Counted from the stretch's first letter, positions 46,556 through 57,904 are shown. The stretch: DNA of 64,000 bases from Sisyra terminalis (GCA_958496175.1 OY292274.1:51532630-51596629), one strand, 5' to 3'. The notes: a model not told the origin generated them from the letters alone. A program made the numbers and translations.

Positions 46556-49500
46556 AAGATATTGAAGATTTTTTGAAAAAAGTCTGGCAAACCATTGTAC
46601 CGTTGTAGGTCGAGTACAATGAGTTAGCCTCTAATTAAGGTAAGGAAAATATGGTTTCAAAAACGGATCTTAATATAATAAGTTGGTTTCAATCTTTAAT
46701 CCATTAGTTTTTATATAATATTAAATTATACTTAAAAAATATAAATTTCTCTGTGAAAAGAAATTATTTTTTTCGCCGACGAAATTGGACATATTTTTTG
46801 AATTTGTATTTTAAAAGCTTCCAGATTATAAGCGAAATAAGCTAAACTTTCTTACTACAGAAAATTTCACTACTGTTAACGCTATAACTAATAGTGCCTC
46901 ATACACAGATCCTATATGTATTTTATGTACATGTCGCCACCTTTCCCTCTAAAATATCATTTTGAAAATGCACCATAACTTTATATATAAGCTTTATAAA
47001 ATTTTTTACTAGAAAAATATTTTTTTTACAACCTCATATTTCGCGTTATAGCCAAAAGAAAACACCCTAATACGAATTTCTTGCAGAAAGTTGCAGCAAA
47101 ATAATACAAGAAAGAAAAGATTTCAGGAAAAGTGTAAAGTCATTTATTTTACTAAAATAGAAACTAACATATTTTCAGAAGGTTTGATTAGAATGTGGCT
47201 ACAATTTGGCATAAATTACTATTATTTTTACTCCAAGAAAACGGTGCGAAAGCTAATATAGGTATTTTGTTTTAATGTACTTTTCTTCATATTCTTAATT
47301 TATCAATCAAAAACGTTGGTACCCGAAGGTACTAAACAAAAGAATTATAATCGTTCAAAAACGTTAAGGTAAAAATAAAATAAAATATTAATAATTTTTC
47401 TGAAATTTTTAAAATCGATCAAAAATTATCTATGAAATGCACATAAAAAGATAAGTGTTTATTCTATTATTTATAGTTTTAATGTTTCATAACACAAAGC
47501 TATTAAAAGTAATGAATGGTTGTTTACTTTTTTAAAAGAAGATAATTATAAAAACGAAATAATTTTAAACAAGTAATTAATGTCGCTTGAGGGAATTTAA
47601 ATTTGTATTGTAAACTAAAGCCATATATTTTTGCAACCAATGACATAAATTTATCAGGATTATAGTTAAATATGCTACGTATTTTTTAAATATTACTTTT
47701 CTTATCTAAACTTTATAAATAATAATTATAATATTCATCATTTAAATCAGTGGTTTCCAAAATTTATTTTACCATACCTCCTTTAAAAATATTTGATCAT
47801 ATAGCGCCTCTCTTCCATTTTATAAAGTAATTATGAAAGTAAAGTGTACAATTATTTGCAATTATATACCTTTCAATATGAGCCCTTTTTTAGAACGTAA
47901 GCAATAGTTACTTTGTTCCTGTAAAATGTAGGAATGGAAGGAAATAATATTTTACTTTATCCTCCTATTATATGCTTATTGTTTTGTCATGTTCGATTTC
48001 TATTTTGATAAATGCGAGGGTGTATTAGTCGTAATGAGTAGGGAATCTATCTTTGGATATGTGGGATGATACTATTGGTACATGAACTACTAATTGATAG
48101 CGTGGTGGCCATATGTATAATCCTCTTGATAATCCCAGAAATTTTCCGATTATTCGTCACAAAAAAGCAGTTGATAATAAGTCAATTGTTATTAAAAAAC
48201 GTTACTTGCATCATTATTTAATTATCACTAAATTACGACATTATTATTGCTTTTATGTGAGGTCAGAAAATGGTGGTCTTTGAGTAGTAGTAGTAGTCTA
48301 TGTATGGTATAACCTTAATGGAGCTTTTACTGTTAAGTTCTATTAGTTTGATTTACGGGCATTCCTGTTGTCTTATCAGTGGTTCGAGTTGCTGAGAAAA
48401 CTATCGTTTGTTTTTAAACATAAATATGTTTTGAGAAACATATAACCATTATTGATGTTATGTGTAAACATTATAAAGAATTTAACTAGAATTAAAAGTA
48501 AAATCTTCTAAAATCTGAACTTATAAACCAATTATTATTCAACTTTGTTTAAAGCAAGAGGAGGATAGAGGATAGAGGTTTAAGACCAAAGTGACCATTG
48601 TTGAGTTAAGTATTGGGTTTGGAAGAAATTTTATTTTTGAAAATGAAAACTAAAGGGTCAGTTGGTCAGGGTTTTATTATTACGTTGATTGAATTTAAGA
48701 CGAAAAAGTTTCGAAAAAATTACTATTGAAAACTTTCCTTTTTTTAGTAAACTAATTTGTATATAATTTCTTAATAAAACATAAAATTGAAAGTTTTTAT
48801 CACAACTTAATTCAAGTATACGTAAAATAAACAATTATAAATCTAGAATAAGTATTGATTTGTTTTTTGAATTTATTCTCTTCATTTTACTTGCATTTTT
48901 TTACTTTTTTCATACGAAACGAATAACGATTTGGAAGCACTATATATTTATGTAATTGTTTCTAGTAAATCTATGCACAAACGAGTATTTCTCTGTAAAG
49001 ATCAGTGGACTCAAGGAATAAATTCACTCGTATTAAATTTCTTATAATTGTTCTTTTAAACTAGGTTTATGAAATGTGCAAGAACATTAGCTTCCATTGG
49101 GAATATTATGTGCTACTTATTCTGTTACGACTGTAGCGCTTATCCTGCAATATGTGTTTCTTGGAAATAAATATAGACGAAACAGGTAATTTTCTATATA
49201 CAAGTACACAAATATATTAGTTCAGTTATTTATAGATATCGTAGAAGTATATTTTTTTGTTGAGCTTTATATGTTTGTTTCCTTTTTTATACATTTAGGT
49301 AAGCATTACTTATGTGTTTTCTAACTAGCACATTTTTATAGACAAAACAATTTTTATAAGTTCATACAATAAAAAAAACCAAACTATATTGATGAGCTTT
49401 GCTTCATTATCAATAGCTATGTCTATGTCATTTAAAACAATTGTTGAATTCCAGTTTTTTAACGTCTAAATTTACTTAATATTCCTTCACTGTAGTGAGT

Positions 49501-49760
49501 TAAGATTAGCAATTTTAATTTCTAAATGTAAATTTTATGAAGTCTATCTATTTTATTTTTAACAATTTAAATATTAACCATACAAAAACATAGTTTTGGA
49601 GGAAGTGGAATGATATTTTAAAAGAAAGAATGGTTTAGTTCGCAATGACTAAGAAATAAAGGTCATTTAAATTTAAGACTGGAATAAAATGACTTTTTTC
49701 TATTAGAAATCAAACTTAGGGAGCCATCAACATTAACGCATTGTTTTTATAAACAAATTT
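46556..49760. other. Intergenic
   Basis: AT-rich with no gene. A single hAT-like end word, CAGTGGTTTCCAAA, at 47750 has no partner. A purine-rich AGGATAGAGG direct repeat lies near 48562. Confidence 0.35.
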
Positions 49761-49761
49761 A

Positions 49762-49880
49762 TATACATGTATAAAACAAAGTCATATTAGTAAGACTATT
49801 TATAACTGAAGAATGGCTGACCGATTTTCATGATCTATGATTTGTTAGATTCGTCTACTCCAAGGTTAACAAAATAACTA
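49762..49880 (+). mobile_element. Helitron-like non-autonomous fragment (5' part)
   Basis: The ATGGCTGACCGATTTTCATG motif after an AT-rich head resembles the 5' region of a widespread insect repeat class often treated as Helitron-derived. A possible matching 3' end lies at 51083-51106. The assignment is from pattern memory only. Confidence 0.35.
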
Positions 49881-50354
49881 TTAGAATATCTGGAAAATAA
49901 TTAATAAAATGCGTTTTTAAATTAATTAGGTTTGGCATATTCCGCAATTGTTTGCTAAAGTCACCCACACTTATACATTATTTGTAATCATTGATGCCTG
50001 TGGTTCGTGAAAAGTGCATTAAAACCATTTCAATTAATTCTTGTATTTATTGAATTTAAGTGTCAAAGTTATAATTTAATTCATTTTTTGTGAAACTGTT
50101 ATTAATAAATATTTTCATGAAAGTATTATTATGAACAATGTTGCGACCCAAAAGATCTAATGTTTCCAATACGTCAATGACATAAAACCAGTCTTCGTAA
50201 TATTTTTCGTGCTGATATTTATAGAATTATGGTTGAAATGATGATAGGATTTCAAGAATATTTTTTTTATATTCAGTAAATGCGTAAAAAATATAATGAG
50301 TAGTGAAAGGTTAGAAATTACTTATAAAATCAGAAACAGTATTGAACAACTAGA

Positions 50355-50700
50355 AGAAAATTAAAATCACCAAAACTTTATGGATACCAGGTCACAAAGA
50401 GAGTCACTATAGGGTCGACAAATTAATTAAAAAGAAACATATTTAAACCATCATTTGCCATTTTAAAATATGAAAAAAGATTGATATATGAAGAAATTAA
50501 GAGTATACCAAAAGAAGTGAAACTAATTCATCAAATAACTCCTAATATATTACACATTGTACGATGGCTTAAAGACTATGGCTCATTCCAAACTACAGCA
50601 CAAAAAGGACAAAAATAATTACCACAATAAGATCGGGGCATGATTGTAGCACATTCAAATATCTACATTGTATTAATGCAGAACGGTGAGCCACCTCAAC
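50355..50700 (+). pseudogene. Non-LTR retrotransposon remnant (RNase H region)
   Basis: Degenerate coding traces: TLWIPGHKESHYRVDKLIK near 50375, matching the WIPGH...G...AD-type end of a LINE RNase H, then IRSGHD near 50630, followed by a cysteine-containing tail in the order seen in jockey- or R1-type elements. Multiple stops and frameshifts. Confidence 0.5.
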
Positions 50701-51082
50701 CATATGCTGAAGTATTAAATGATAAAATATCAAACAAATATTTTGTTTAAAAAAGAACCTAAGAAAACAGGAACATTCTCAGTTTCCCTCCAATCCCTGA
50801 TTAATAGCAATCTTAGCGAATTGGGCAAAAGAATGTGTTTAGAAATTTGTGTTTATGGTTAAAAATTCATGAATAAGAAAAATCTATGATTTCTTTAATA
50901 TGATGAATGTTCTTATATGTATGAATCTAAATAAGTAAAATAAAATGTTAATATTTAAAGAACGCACTTAATTTGTTAAAATCAAGCATAAGTATGTATA
51001 TTTGATTATATCGATATTAGTAATTAAAAATGTGGCAATATTACCGATATAAATTAATTTTCGCAATTCATTTTTAAGTGGT

Positions 51083-51106
51083 ACGAAGTTCACCGGGTCC
51101 TCTAGT
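51083..51106 (+). mobile_element. Helitron-like 3' end
   Basis: ACGAAGTTCACCGGGTCC followed by TCTAGT. The CGGGT...CTAGT terminus is common in insect Helitron-like repeats. It could pair with the head near 49762. Confidence 0.35.
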
Positions 51107-52140
51107 AGAATATATTTCTCATTTAAGTTCATATTTTATAATTTCGTTATATTGAGATGGGTGGCTTTAAACAATGGAAAAACCAAATTCTTTTAATAAC
51201 TATAATAACTGGAACAAGTAAAATCTCTTTGGTATAATTTAATTATAATTATGTTTTAAATAGTTTCCAACATAAATGAGCATAATTTTTTAAATTGTGT
51301 AATCTACAGAGCTATTTTCTTTGCTATACTTGTGTAACGTTGGTGTTCCATACATACATCCTCATATTTACGTACGTATCATATGCTGCGAGGGAAATTC
51401 AGAGGTTGAGTATGGTCTTTACATACACACTCGCCTATCCAATTGCATACATTAGAAGTGAAAACAACGAATATAGAGAAACAGCAGCTGTGGCTGTGAC
51501 ACCACAAAATACTGTTCATATAAACATAGGTGAATAAGGTATACACACATTGTTGTGGATGGGGATAGTAAAATAAGGGGAACAATATATATTGATCCCA
51601 TAAAAAGGTGAGGATTATAGTCGTAATATGGGGATTGATTAAGAGAGTGCTTTACCTAAACGGTATCATAATATGAGAATCTTATGAAGAAGAAGTGATA
51701 CCTTTTAAGAAAATAAAATATTAAATGTAGCAAATTATTTATTTGTTCTCAAAATTTACTACCCATAAAATATTTTTTATGTGATGTAGTTAGAAATCAA
51801 TTGTAATTGTTTTCAAATTATCAAATTCATAATTTCGAGTCAATGAAATGTATAGTATATACGTTAATTTTTTAGAAAGTAAAATTTCTTAAAAATACGG
51901 CTAAAATGATTACATTTTTGAATTCATTGGTAGAGAAATGTATTTTTGAAGTTCTACTTCTTTAGCGGTGTTATGAAATAATAATCAGACTGAATATTTA
52001 CGAATTTTAAGTACTAAAATGACTAAAACCACTAAAAAACTATATTGAGTCATTATAGCTAATGTCACTTGTATTTTTTTATTAAGATCATAAATATTTT
52101 CAAATCTTACAGTCTCAACAATATTCATATTAATACACAA
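51107..52140. other. Intergenic
   Basis: AT-rich. Overlapping opposite-strand open frames at 51295-51585 have no recognisable domain. Confidence 0.35.
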
Positions 52141-52245
52141 CTAGCGACTTCCCGTAAAATATTCACCGCCCAATAGACACAACTAACAAATGGTAAACAT
52201 TGGCAATTGATTGAATGAAGGCATGACTCTTGAAATGTATATAAT
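52141..52245 (-). repeat. Dispersed repeat family, copy C, 3' part
   Basis: Matches copy B with AAATATTCACCGCCCAATAG and GGCAATTGATTGAATGAA. It is cut off at the TA tract. Its missing 5' part resumes at 57905, beyond the LTR retrotransposon and the foldback repeat. Confidence 0.6.
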
Positions 52246-52262
52246 ATTTATATATTATATAT

Positions 52263-52318
<56 letters not shown>
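52246..52318. repeat. TA microsatellite
   Basis: Nearly pure (TA)n, target of the LTR retrotransposon insertion. TA continues after the element at 57165, so the target duplication (TATA or similar) cannot be delimited. Confidence 0.9.
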
Positions 52319-52325
<7 letters not shown>

Positions 52326-52521
52326 TCGGATGTTTGCTAGTGTGAGTGTGAGTGGGGTGATTTTTGAACATGCTGGATCGAGGAGAGGAGTTGGTAAAAA
52401 GGACTCAAGAAAAGAGGTTGTGGAGAGTTTTGTATTTTAATTCTGTCATAATTTTGTAATTGTTTGATTTTAAAATAATAAAACAAATTAATAAATCTCA
52501 CGATTCAATCATATTACTACA
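52319..52521 (+). repeat. 5' long terminal repeat, 203 bp
   Basis: Starts TGTAGTG and ends ACTACA (5'-TG...CA-3'). Identical by eye to 56962-57164 over all 203 bases. Two AATAAA words lie near the end (52479, 52491) and could serve as poly(A) signals. Confidence 0.92.
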
Positions 52522-52525
52522 TTTT

Positions 52526-52543
52526 TGGGGGCTCAACCGGGAT
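52526..52543 (+). promoter_or_regulatory. Primer-binding site, tRNA-Pro-like
   Basis: TGGGGGCTCAACCGGGAT, four bases after the LTR. It resembles the retroviral proline-tRNA site TGGGGGCTCGTCCGGGAT, differing at two central positions. The primer in this species is therefore inferred. Confidence 0.6.
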
Positions 52544-52858
52544 TGATTGCCATTAATCGTGATTAACATTAAGTTTTCGTAAAAAGTTTTAAAATTGACC
52601 ATTATTAGACGTTGTGCAGAACGTGGGAAATACGAAACTCTGAAGTTGTACGGGAAAAGTTACGACGTACGACGGTGAAGCGCGTTCATATGCATACGGT
52701 GTTTTAATGTGTGTGAGCGTGAGCACGAATATAGTGTTTTGGGAAGAGTTAACGAACGATAAACACCAGGTGCAGTGTGTTTAGAAAAAAGACGGTTGAA
52801 CTTTTGAAAAAAAAAAAGTGTTTTTGGGAAAAGAAATAGGGTTTTAATATTCAAAATA

Positions 52859-55800
52859 ATGGATAACGAAAATTGTCACGAAACATTGGAACGGGAAAAT
52901 GATAGTTATGTGGGAAATTCACTTTCTCCTCCAATGGCATTTTCAACAATTGCGTCAAATAGAGAAGACTTAGTTCAGAAAGAGATGGAAAATATAAAAT
53001 GGGAACGAGAATTGTTAAAGCGAGAACGGGAACTTTTGGAACGGGAAAGACAATTTTTGGCTTCATCAGTGGTGAATATTGAAACGAGTGTGAACGGAAT
53101 GATGGATGGATCGTTGCCCGAATTTGATCCGGAGAATAGAACGGGACTTACAGCGAAACAGTGGATTCGGAAACTTGAAAGCTTAAAATTGGTGTACAGA
53201 TGGGATCTACAAACACTGTTTCATCATTCTTTGGGAAAATTACGGGGCGCGGCAAAGTATTGGTTCGAAGGTGAAGAGGAAATCACAGAATGGGAGGATT
53301 TCAAACAAAAACTTTTGGAAAGTTTCCCATCAACCATGGATGATGCAGATATTCATGCTGAGTTAACTAAGCGAAAAAAGGGATTCGCTGAGAGTTATGA
53401 AACGTACGTTTATAGTATGAAGGCTATCGCCAGTAGGGGTTACATATCAGATACGGCAATCATTAGATACATTATTAATGGTTTGCGAGACAAAGAATTG
53501 TCGCGAATTTTAGCAATTCAAACATTTTCGACTGTCCAAGAATTTTTACAACGCATTAAAACTTATGAAAAAATGTACAGGCATGATGACGCTGATAAAA
53601 CGAGGCGTAATAGTAACGATGATAAACAAAAGAATAGTCAGGGAAACAATATAAAACCAAGGCGTTGCTATAGTTGCGGTGATACCAGCCACATAAGTCT
53701 AAGTTGTCCCACGAAAGATGGAGGACCGAGGTGTTACAGATGTGGTGAGCGCGGGCATATCGCTAAAAACTGTACTTCGTCAACAAAGATCGTGAAGACT
53801 ACCGAGGCTAACAGCATTTCGCAATACAACCAAAAGAAGCACGTGAAAGGGATGGAAGTAAATGGAGTCATGTTCACGGTTCTGGTCGATACGGGTAGTG
53901 ACCTCAGTCTTATGACAACAGATGAGTATGTGAGAATGGGTTCGCCATTGTTGGAAAATGACAGGGTTAAATTTGACGGTGTTGGATCTTCGGGGAATGA
54001 AACGTTTGGTAGCTTTGTGACTTGCGTCAAAATAGATAATGTTAATTATTCAGTCAAATTTCATGTAGTATCGAGTAAAGTTTTAAAATGCGGGGTACTT
54101 ATAGGTACGGATTTCTTAAACAAAGTAAATTTAAATATTAGGGCAGGAAAAATCAATATTTCAAAAATTACTGGGGACGATTGTATTAATTCCAATATAC
54201 CAGATATTTTTAAAATTGATGTTGAACCGAGTAAAACAGAAGTGGAGCTATCGCATATAATTGACCCACAGGAGCGTAATAGTTTAGAAAATGTTATTTT
54301 GGATTATAAACCAGAAAATAGTTATGAGACCGGGGTAAAAATGAGGATAATTCTTAGGGATGATGTACCGGTTTATTCGCGTCCACGGCGTTTGGCTCCA
54401 CAAGAAAGACGGGAAGTTAATAAAATCATTGGTTCATGGTTAGAGGAGGGAATTATTCGTCCTTCAAATTCGGATTATGCTAGTCCAATAGTTCTAGTCA
54501 AGAAAAAAGACGGGTCGACGCGTATCTGTGTCGATTTTAGGTTACTAAACAGAAAAATAATTAAGGATCGTTTCCCATTGCCCTTAATACAGGATCAAAT
54601 AGATCGGCTGGTGGATGCAAGATATTTCAGTGCCTTAGATCTTAAAAACGGTTTTTTTCATGTTTCACTAAGCGAGGAAAGCTGCGCGTTTACTTCTTTT
54701 GTCACACCGGATGGACAATACGAGTTTTTAAAGGTCCCTTTTGGTTTGTGTAACTCGCCATCGGTTTTCCAAAGATTTATCAACGCCGTTCTCAGGAACC
54801 TTATTGGGGAGGGAATAGTCTTAACATATTTAGATGATTTAATTGTTCTTGCTAAAACTCGAGATCAGGCAATAGTAAATTTAAAAAGGGTTTTGAATGT
54901 CACCAGTAAATACGGTTTAATAATAAATTGGAAAAAGTGCCAACTGTTACAAACAAAAATTGAATATTTGGGGCATATTGTGGAGGAAGGAACAGTAAGA
55001 CCTTCCGATTATAAGACTAAAGCTGTCGTAAATTTTCCGAAACCTAATAATGTGAAGGATGTACAAAGCTTTTTGGGATTAACTGGATATTTTAGAAAAT
55101 TTGTACCGGGATATTCTTTAGTTGCTCGACCTCTAACTAATTTGTTAAGGGCTGATGTTAAATTTCGTTTTGAATTACTGGAGTTTGAAGCGTTTAATAC
55201 TTTGAAATCAATATTATGTTCTGGGCCAGTGTTAAAATTGTACCGTCCAGGTGCAGTCACTGAATTGCACACGGATGCTTCGCGGTTTGGATTTGGAATT
55301 ATTCTAATGCAGTTAGATTCGGGAGATAATAAATTTCATCCCGTTTATTTTGCAAGTGGTAAGACGACTCCCGCTGAGGAGAAGTATTCAAGTTACGAGC
55401 TTGAAGTACTTGCGATAATCTATGCACTGAAAAAATTTCGAGTATATTTACTAGGAATAGAATTTACAATAGTAACAGACTGCCAGGCCTTTGCAATGAC
55501 CATGAATAAAAGGGATCTTTGCGTTAGAGTAGCCAGATGGGCTTTGTTGTTAGAGGAGTTTAAATATAAAATTGTACATCGGTCGGGTAGGCGAATGACG
55601 CATGTGGATGCATTGAGTAGGTATCCATTACCGTCTGTTATGTTATTAAGCGAGTGCGGGGACTCTATAATTTCAAGACTTAAAAGAGCGCAACGCGAGG
55701 ATAAAGAATTGAAAAGAATAATTGATGAGGTAAATAGTAGCGAAATGAATGATTATGAAATTAAGAATGATTTATTGTATAGGGTGACCAATGATGAACT

Positions 55801-56911
55801 TTTAGTTGTGGTACCTAGGTGTTTACAAACACAAATAGTGAAACGTGCTCATGAACGGGGTCACTTTGGTGTCCACAAAACTGAAGCATTGGTAAAGCGT
55901 GACTATTGGTTTAAACATATGCGTGAAAGAGTTGAGCAGGTTGTCCATAGTTGTATTGATTGCATACTAGCTGAAAAGAAACATGGTAGGCAGGAGGGTT
56001 ATTTGAACCCTATTGATAAGGGAAATATTCCACTAGATACGTATCATTTGGATCATTTGGGTCCAATACCGTCAACCAAGAAATCATACTGTCATCTGTT
56101 TGTCGTTATTGATGCATTCTCAAAATTTGTTTGGTTGTATGCTACGCGTTCTACGGATACTGCGGAGGTATTGGATCGCTTGCGAAAGCAGTCTGTGGTG
56201 TTTGGAAATCCACGTAGAGTAATTACAGACCGTGGTACTGCATTTACTTCCAGAGCTTTCGAAGAGTATTGCGAGGAGGAGAAAATAAAGCACGTAAAAA
56301 TAACCACGGGTGTACCAAGGGGCAACGGTCAGGTGGAGAGATTGAATAGAACGATTATCCCGTTACTAACGAAGCTCACTGCACCTCACCCCGAGGAATG
56401 GTACAAACATATTCATACCGTGCAAAAATATTTGAACGCTACATTACATCGAAGCACCGGAAAAACACCATTTAACTTATTAATCGGTACAAATATGCGA
56501 ATCAAGGAGGATCCACAGGTACGTGAATTGATCGAAAAAGAATGGATAAGGGTGTTCGAGGAGCAACGTGATGATTTGCGATTGGAGGCAAAAAAGCAAA
56601 TTGCGAAAGTTCAGGAAGAAAATAGGCGAGGATATAACAAGAAGCGACAAAAGGCTACAAAGTATATCGAAGATGATCTCGTTGCAATTAAACGCACGCA
56701 GTTTGGTCCGGGAATCAAGGTTCATCCTAAGTATTTTGGTCCATATTGCATCGTCAAAGTGTTACGCAACGATCGTTACGTGGTAAAGAAAATTGGAGAT
56801 CATGGGGGTCCACAACAGACGACTGCATCCGCTGATAATTTGAAGCCATGGATCGACGATCAGGAATTATCAAGTGAATTAGAGTGTGATTCTGATGCTA
56901 ATGATAACTAA
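52859..56911 (+). CDS. Gag-Pol polyprotein of the Ty3/gypsy element
   Basis: Uninterrupted frame of 1350 codons. Order of domains: an N-terminal coiled-coil rich in E/R (residues about 35-65), a Gag region (about 75-240), two CCHC zinc knuckles (CYSCGDTSHISLSC near 269 and CYRCGERGHIAKNC near 291), an aspartic protease (DTGS at 344), reverse transcriptase (YLDD at 657-660), an RNase H with a TDAS motif near 805, and an integrase. The integrase has an HHCC zinc site (about 995-1040) and a catalytic triad D1065, D1124, E1160 (35 residues between the last two). All catalytic signatures are present. Gag and Pol are fused without a frameshift, so the Gag:Pol ratio must be set another way, such as processing or partial readthrough. 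The order RT-RNaseH-IN places it in Ty3/gypsy. Confidence 0.95.
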   Translation: MDNENCHETLERENDSYVGNSLSPPMAFSTIASNREDLVQKEMENIKWERELLKRERELLERERQFLASSVVNIETSVNGMMDGSLPEFDPENRTGLTAKQWIRKLESLKLVYRWDLQTLFHHSLGKLRGAAKYWFEGEEEITEWEDFKQKLLESFPSTMDDADIHAELTKRKKGFAESYETYVYSMKAIASRGYISDTAIIRYIINGLRDKELSRILAIQTFSTVQEFLQRIKTYEKMYRHDDADKTRRNSNDDKQKNSQGNNIKPRRCYSCGDTSHISLSCPTKDGGPRCYRCGERGHIAKNCTSSTKIVKTTEANSISQYNQKKHVKGMEVNGVMFTVLVDTGSDLSLMTTDEYVRMGSPLLENDRVKFDGVGSSGNETFGSFVTCVKIDNVNYSVKFHVVSSKVLKCGVLIGTDFLNKVNLNIRAGKINISKITGDDCINSNIPDIFKIDVEPSKTEVELSHIIDPQERNSLENVILDYKPENSYETGVKMRIILRDDVPVYSRPRRLAPQERREVNKIIGSWLEEGIIRPSNSDYASPIVLVKKKDGSTRICVDFRLLNRKIIKDRFPLPLIQDQIDRLVDARYFSALDLKNGFFHVSLSEESCAFTSFVTPDGQYEFLKVPFGLCNSPSVFQRFINAVLRNLIGEGIVLTYLDDLIVLAKTRDQAIVNLKRVLNVTSKYGLIINWKKCQLLQTKIEYLGHIVEEGTVRPSDYKTKAVVNFPKPNNVKDVQSFLGLTGYFRKFVPGYSLVARPLTNLLRADVKFRFELLEFEAFNTLKSILCSGPVLKLYRPGAVTELHTDASRFGFGIILMQLDSGDNKFHPVYFASGKTTPAEEKYSSYELEVLAIIYALKKFRVYLLGIEFTIVTDCQAFAMTMNKRDLCVRVARWALLLEEFKYKIVHRSGRRMTHVDALSRYPLPSVMLLSECGDSIISRLKRAQREDKELKRIIDEVNSSEMNDYEIKNDLLYRVTNDELLVVVPRCLQTQIVKRAHERGHFGVHKTEALVKRDYWFKHMRERVEQVVHSCIDCILAEKKHGRQEGYLNPIDKGNIPLDTYHLDHLGPIPSTKKSYCHLFVVIDAFSKFVWLYATRSTDTAEVLDRLRKQSVVFGNPRRVITDRGTAFTSRAFEEYCEEEKIKHVKITTGVPRGNGQVERLNRTIIPLLTKLTAPHPEEWYKHIHTVQKYLNATLHRSTGKTPFNLLIGTNMRIKEDPQVRELIEKEWIRVFEEQRDDLRLEAKKQIAKVQEENRRGYNKKRQKATKYIEDDLVAIKRTQFGPGIKVHPKYFGPYCIVKVLRNDRYVVKKIGDHGGPQQTTASADNLKPWIDDQELSSELECDSDANDN

Positions 56912-56961
56912 TTAATAAATTCCAATATCTGAGGACAGATAATTAGCTCGGATGGCCGAGA

Positions 56962-57164
56962 TGTAGTGTCGGATGTTTGCTAGTGTGAGTGTGAGTGGGG
57001 TGATTTTTGAACATGCTGGATCGAGGAGAGGAGTTGGTAAAAAGGACTCAAGAAAAGAGGTTGTGGAGAGTTTTGTATTTTAATTCTGTCATAATTTTGT
57101 AATTGTTTGATTTTAAAATAATAAAACAAATTAATAAATCTCACGATTCAATCATATTACTACA
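56962..57164 (+). repeat. 3' long terminal repeat, 203 bp
   Basis: Same 203 bases as 52319-52521 with no difference seen, which implies recent insertion. Confidence 0.92.
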
Positions 57165-57219
57165 TATATATATATATAAATAATATATATATATATTATA
57201 ATAATAATATATATTATAC

Positions 57220-57515
57220 AAGACCTACAGAAAAAATGTAAATGTCAAATTATAGGAAATTTAATTTCCTACAAAAAAGTTCCAGTAAACCAAATTGCTA
57301 AGATCGATATTTCTCGAGATATTGAGCCTTGAATTTCTCTTACTATAATATTTTTACTTAAATTTTATTCAATAATCCGTAAAAATTTTATAGTAAGAGA
57401 AATTTAAGGCTCAATATCTCGAGAAATATCGATCTTAGCAATTTGGTTTACTGAAACTTTTTTGTAGGAAATTAAATTTCCTATAATTTGACATTTACAT
57501 TTTTCTGTAGGTCTT
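57220..57515. repeat. Near-perfect inverted repeat (foldback), about 136-bp arms
   Basis: The left arm 57220-57357 and right arm 57380-57515 are reverse complements with only a handful of differences. They share AGACCTACAG at the ends, TTAATTTCCTAC, GATCGATATTTCTCGAGATA and TTTCTCTTACTATA toward the centre. The loop is about 22 bases. The arm itself contains a small palindrome, AGGAAATTTAATTTCCT. Confidence 0.85.
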
Positions 57516-57862
57516 TTAATTCATGAGTTACTGAGAGAAAAACGAGAAATCTATGAAAAATCTAGGTTTAGTGACCCGTACTACCTCGCCCGTGTAAATT
57601 ACGATTTTGCCGCAAAAGGCACTTTTGTAGAGCATACAATTGTAAAAAAATCCCGACTTTGAGCGAGGCGATACCATAAAATGCCGCTGAGCTATAAAAA
57701 TTAAAAAAAAAAATCAAAGTTTACGTGTATTTTAAATGGAAAATATTCACACGCTGTGAGCGAGTACTTAATATTAATATTAAGAGCTCAAACTTTCAGG
57801 GATTTTTTTTTGAAGTATTTCCAACAAAATTTCGGCATGGGAGCAAAAAAAAATCACCCTAA
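57516..57862. other. Repeat-like tail of the foldback block
   Basis: Non-coding, more GC-rich sequence (GTACTACCTCGCCCGTG, GAGCGAGGCGATACC) ending in ATCACCCTAATATA and then another TA tract (57857-57905). With the inverted repeat it probably forms one mobile unit of about 640 bases. I cannot name its class. Confidence 0.4.
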
Positions 57863-57904
57863 TATATATATGTATATATATATATATAAAATATAAATAA
57901 ATAT

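Larger units (their letters stand above)
52319..57164 (+). mobile_element. Ty3/gypsy LTR retrotransposon, structurally complete
   Basis: 4846 bp: two 203-bp LTRs, a primer-binding site, an untranslated leader of about 315 bases, one gag-pol frame, and a 50-base 3' leader to the second LTR. There is no envelope gene. A classical polypurine tract is not evident before the 3' LTR. Instead a CTCGG-ATGG-CCGAG hairpin (56948-56961) abuts it. Inserted in TA repeats. Confidence 0.92.

Noticed and set aside
56912..56961. Short env gene after pol
   Set aside because: Only 50 bases separate the pol stop from the 3' LTR.
52246..57230. Defined target-site duplication for the LTR retrotransposon
   Set aside because: Both flanks are TA repeats, so its length and sequence cannot be told.
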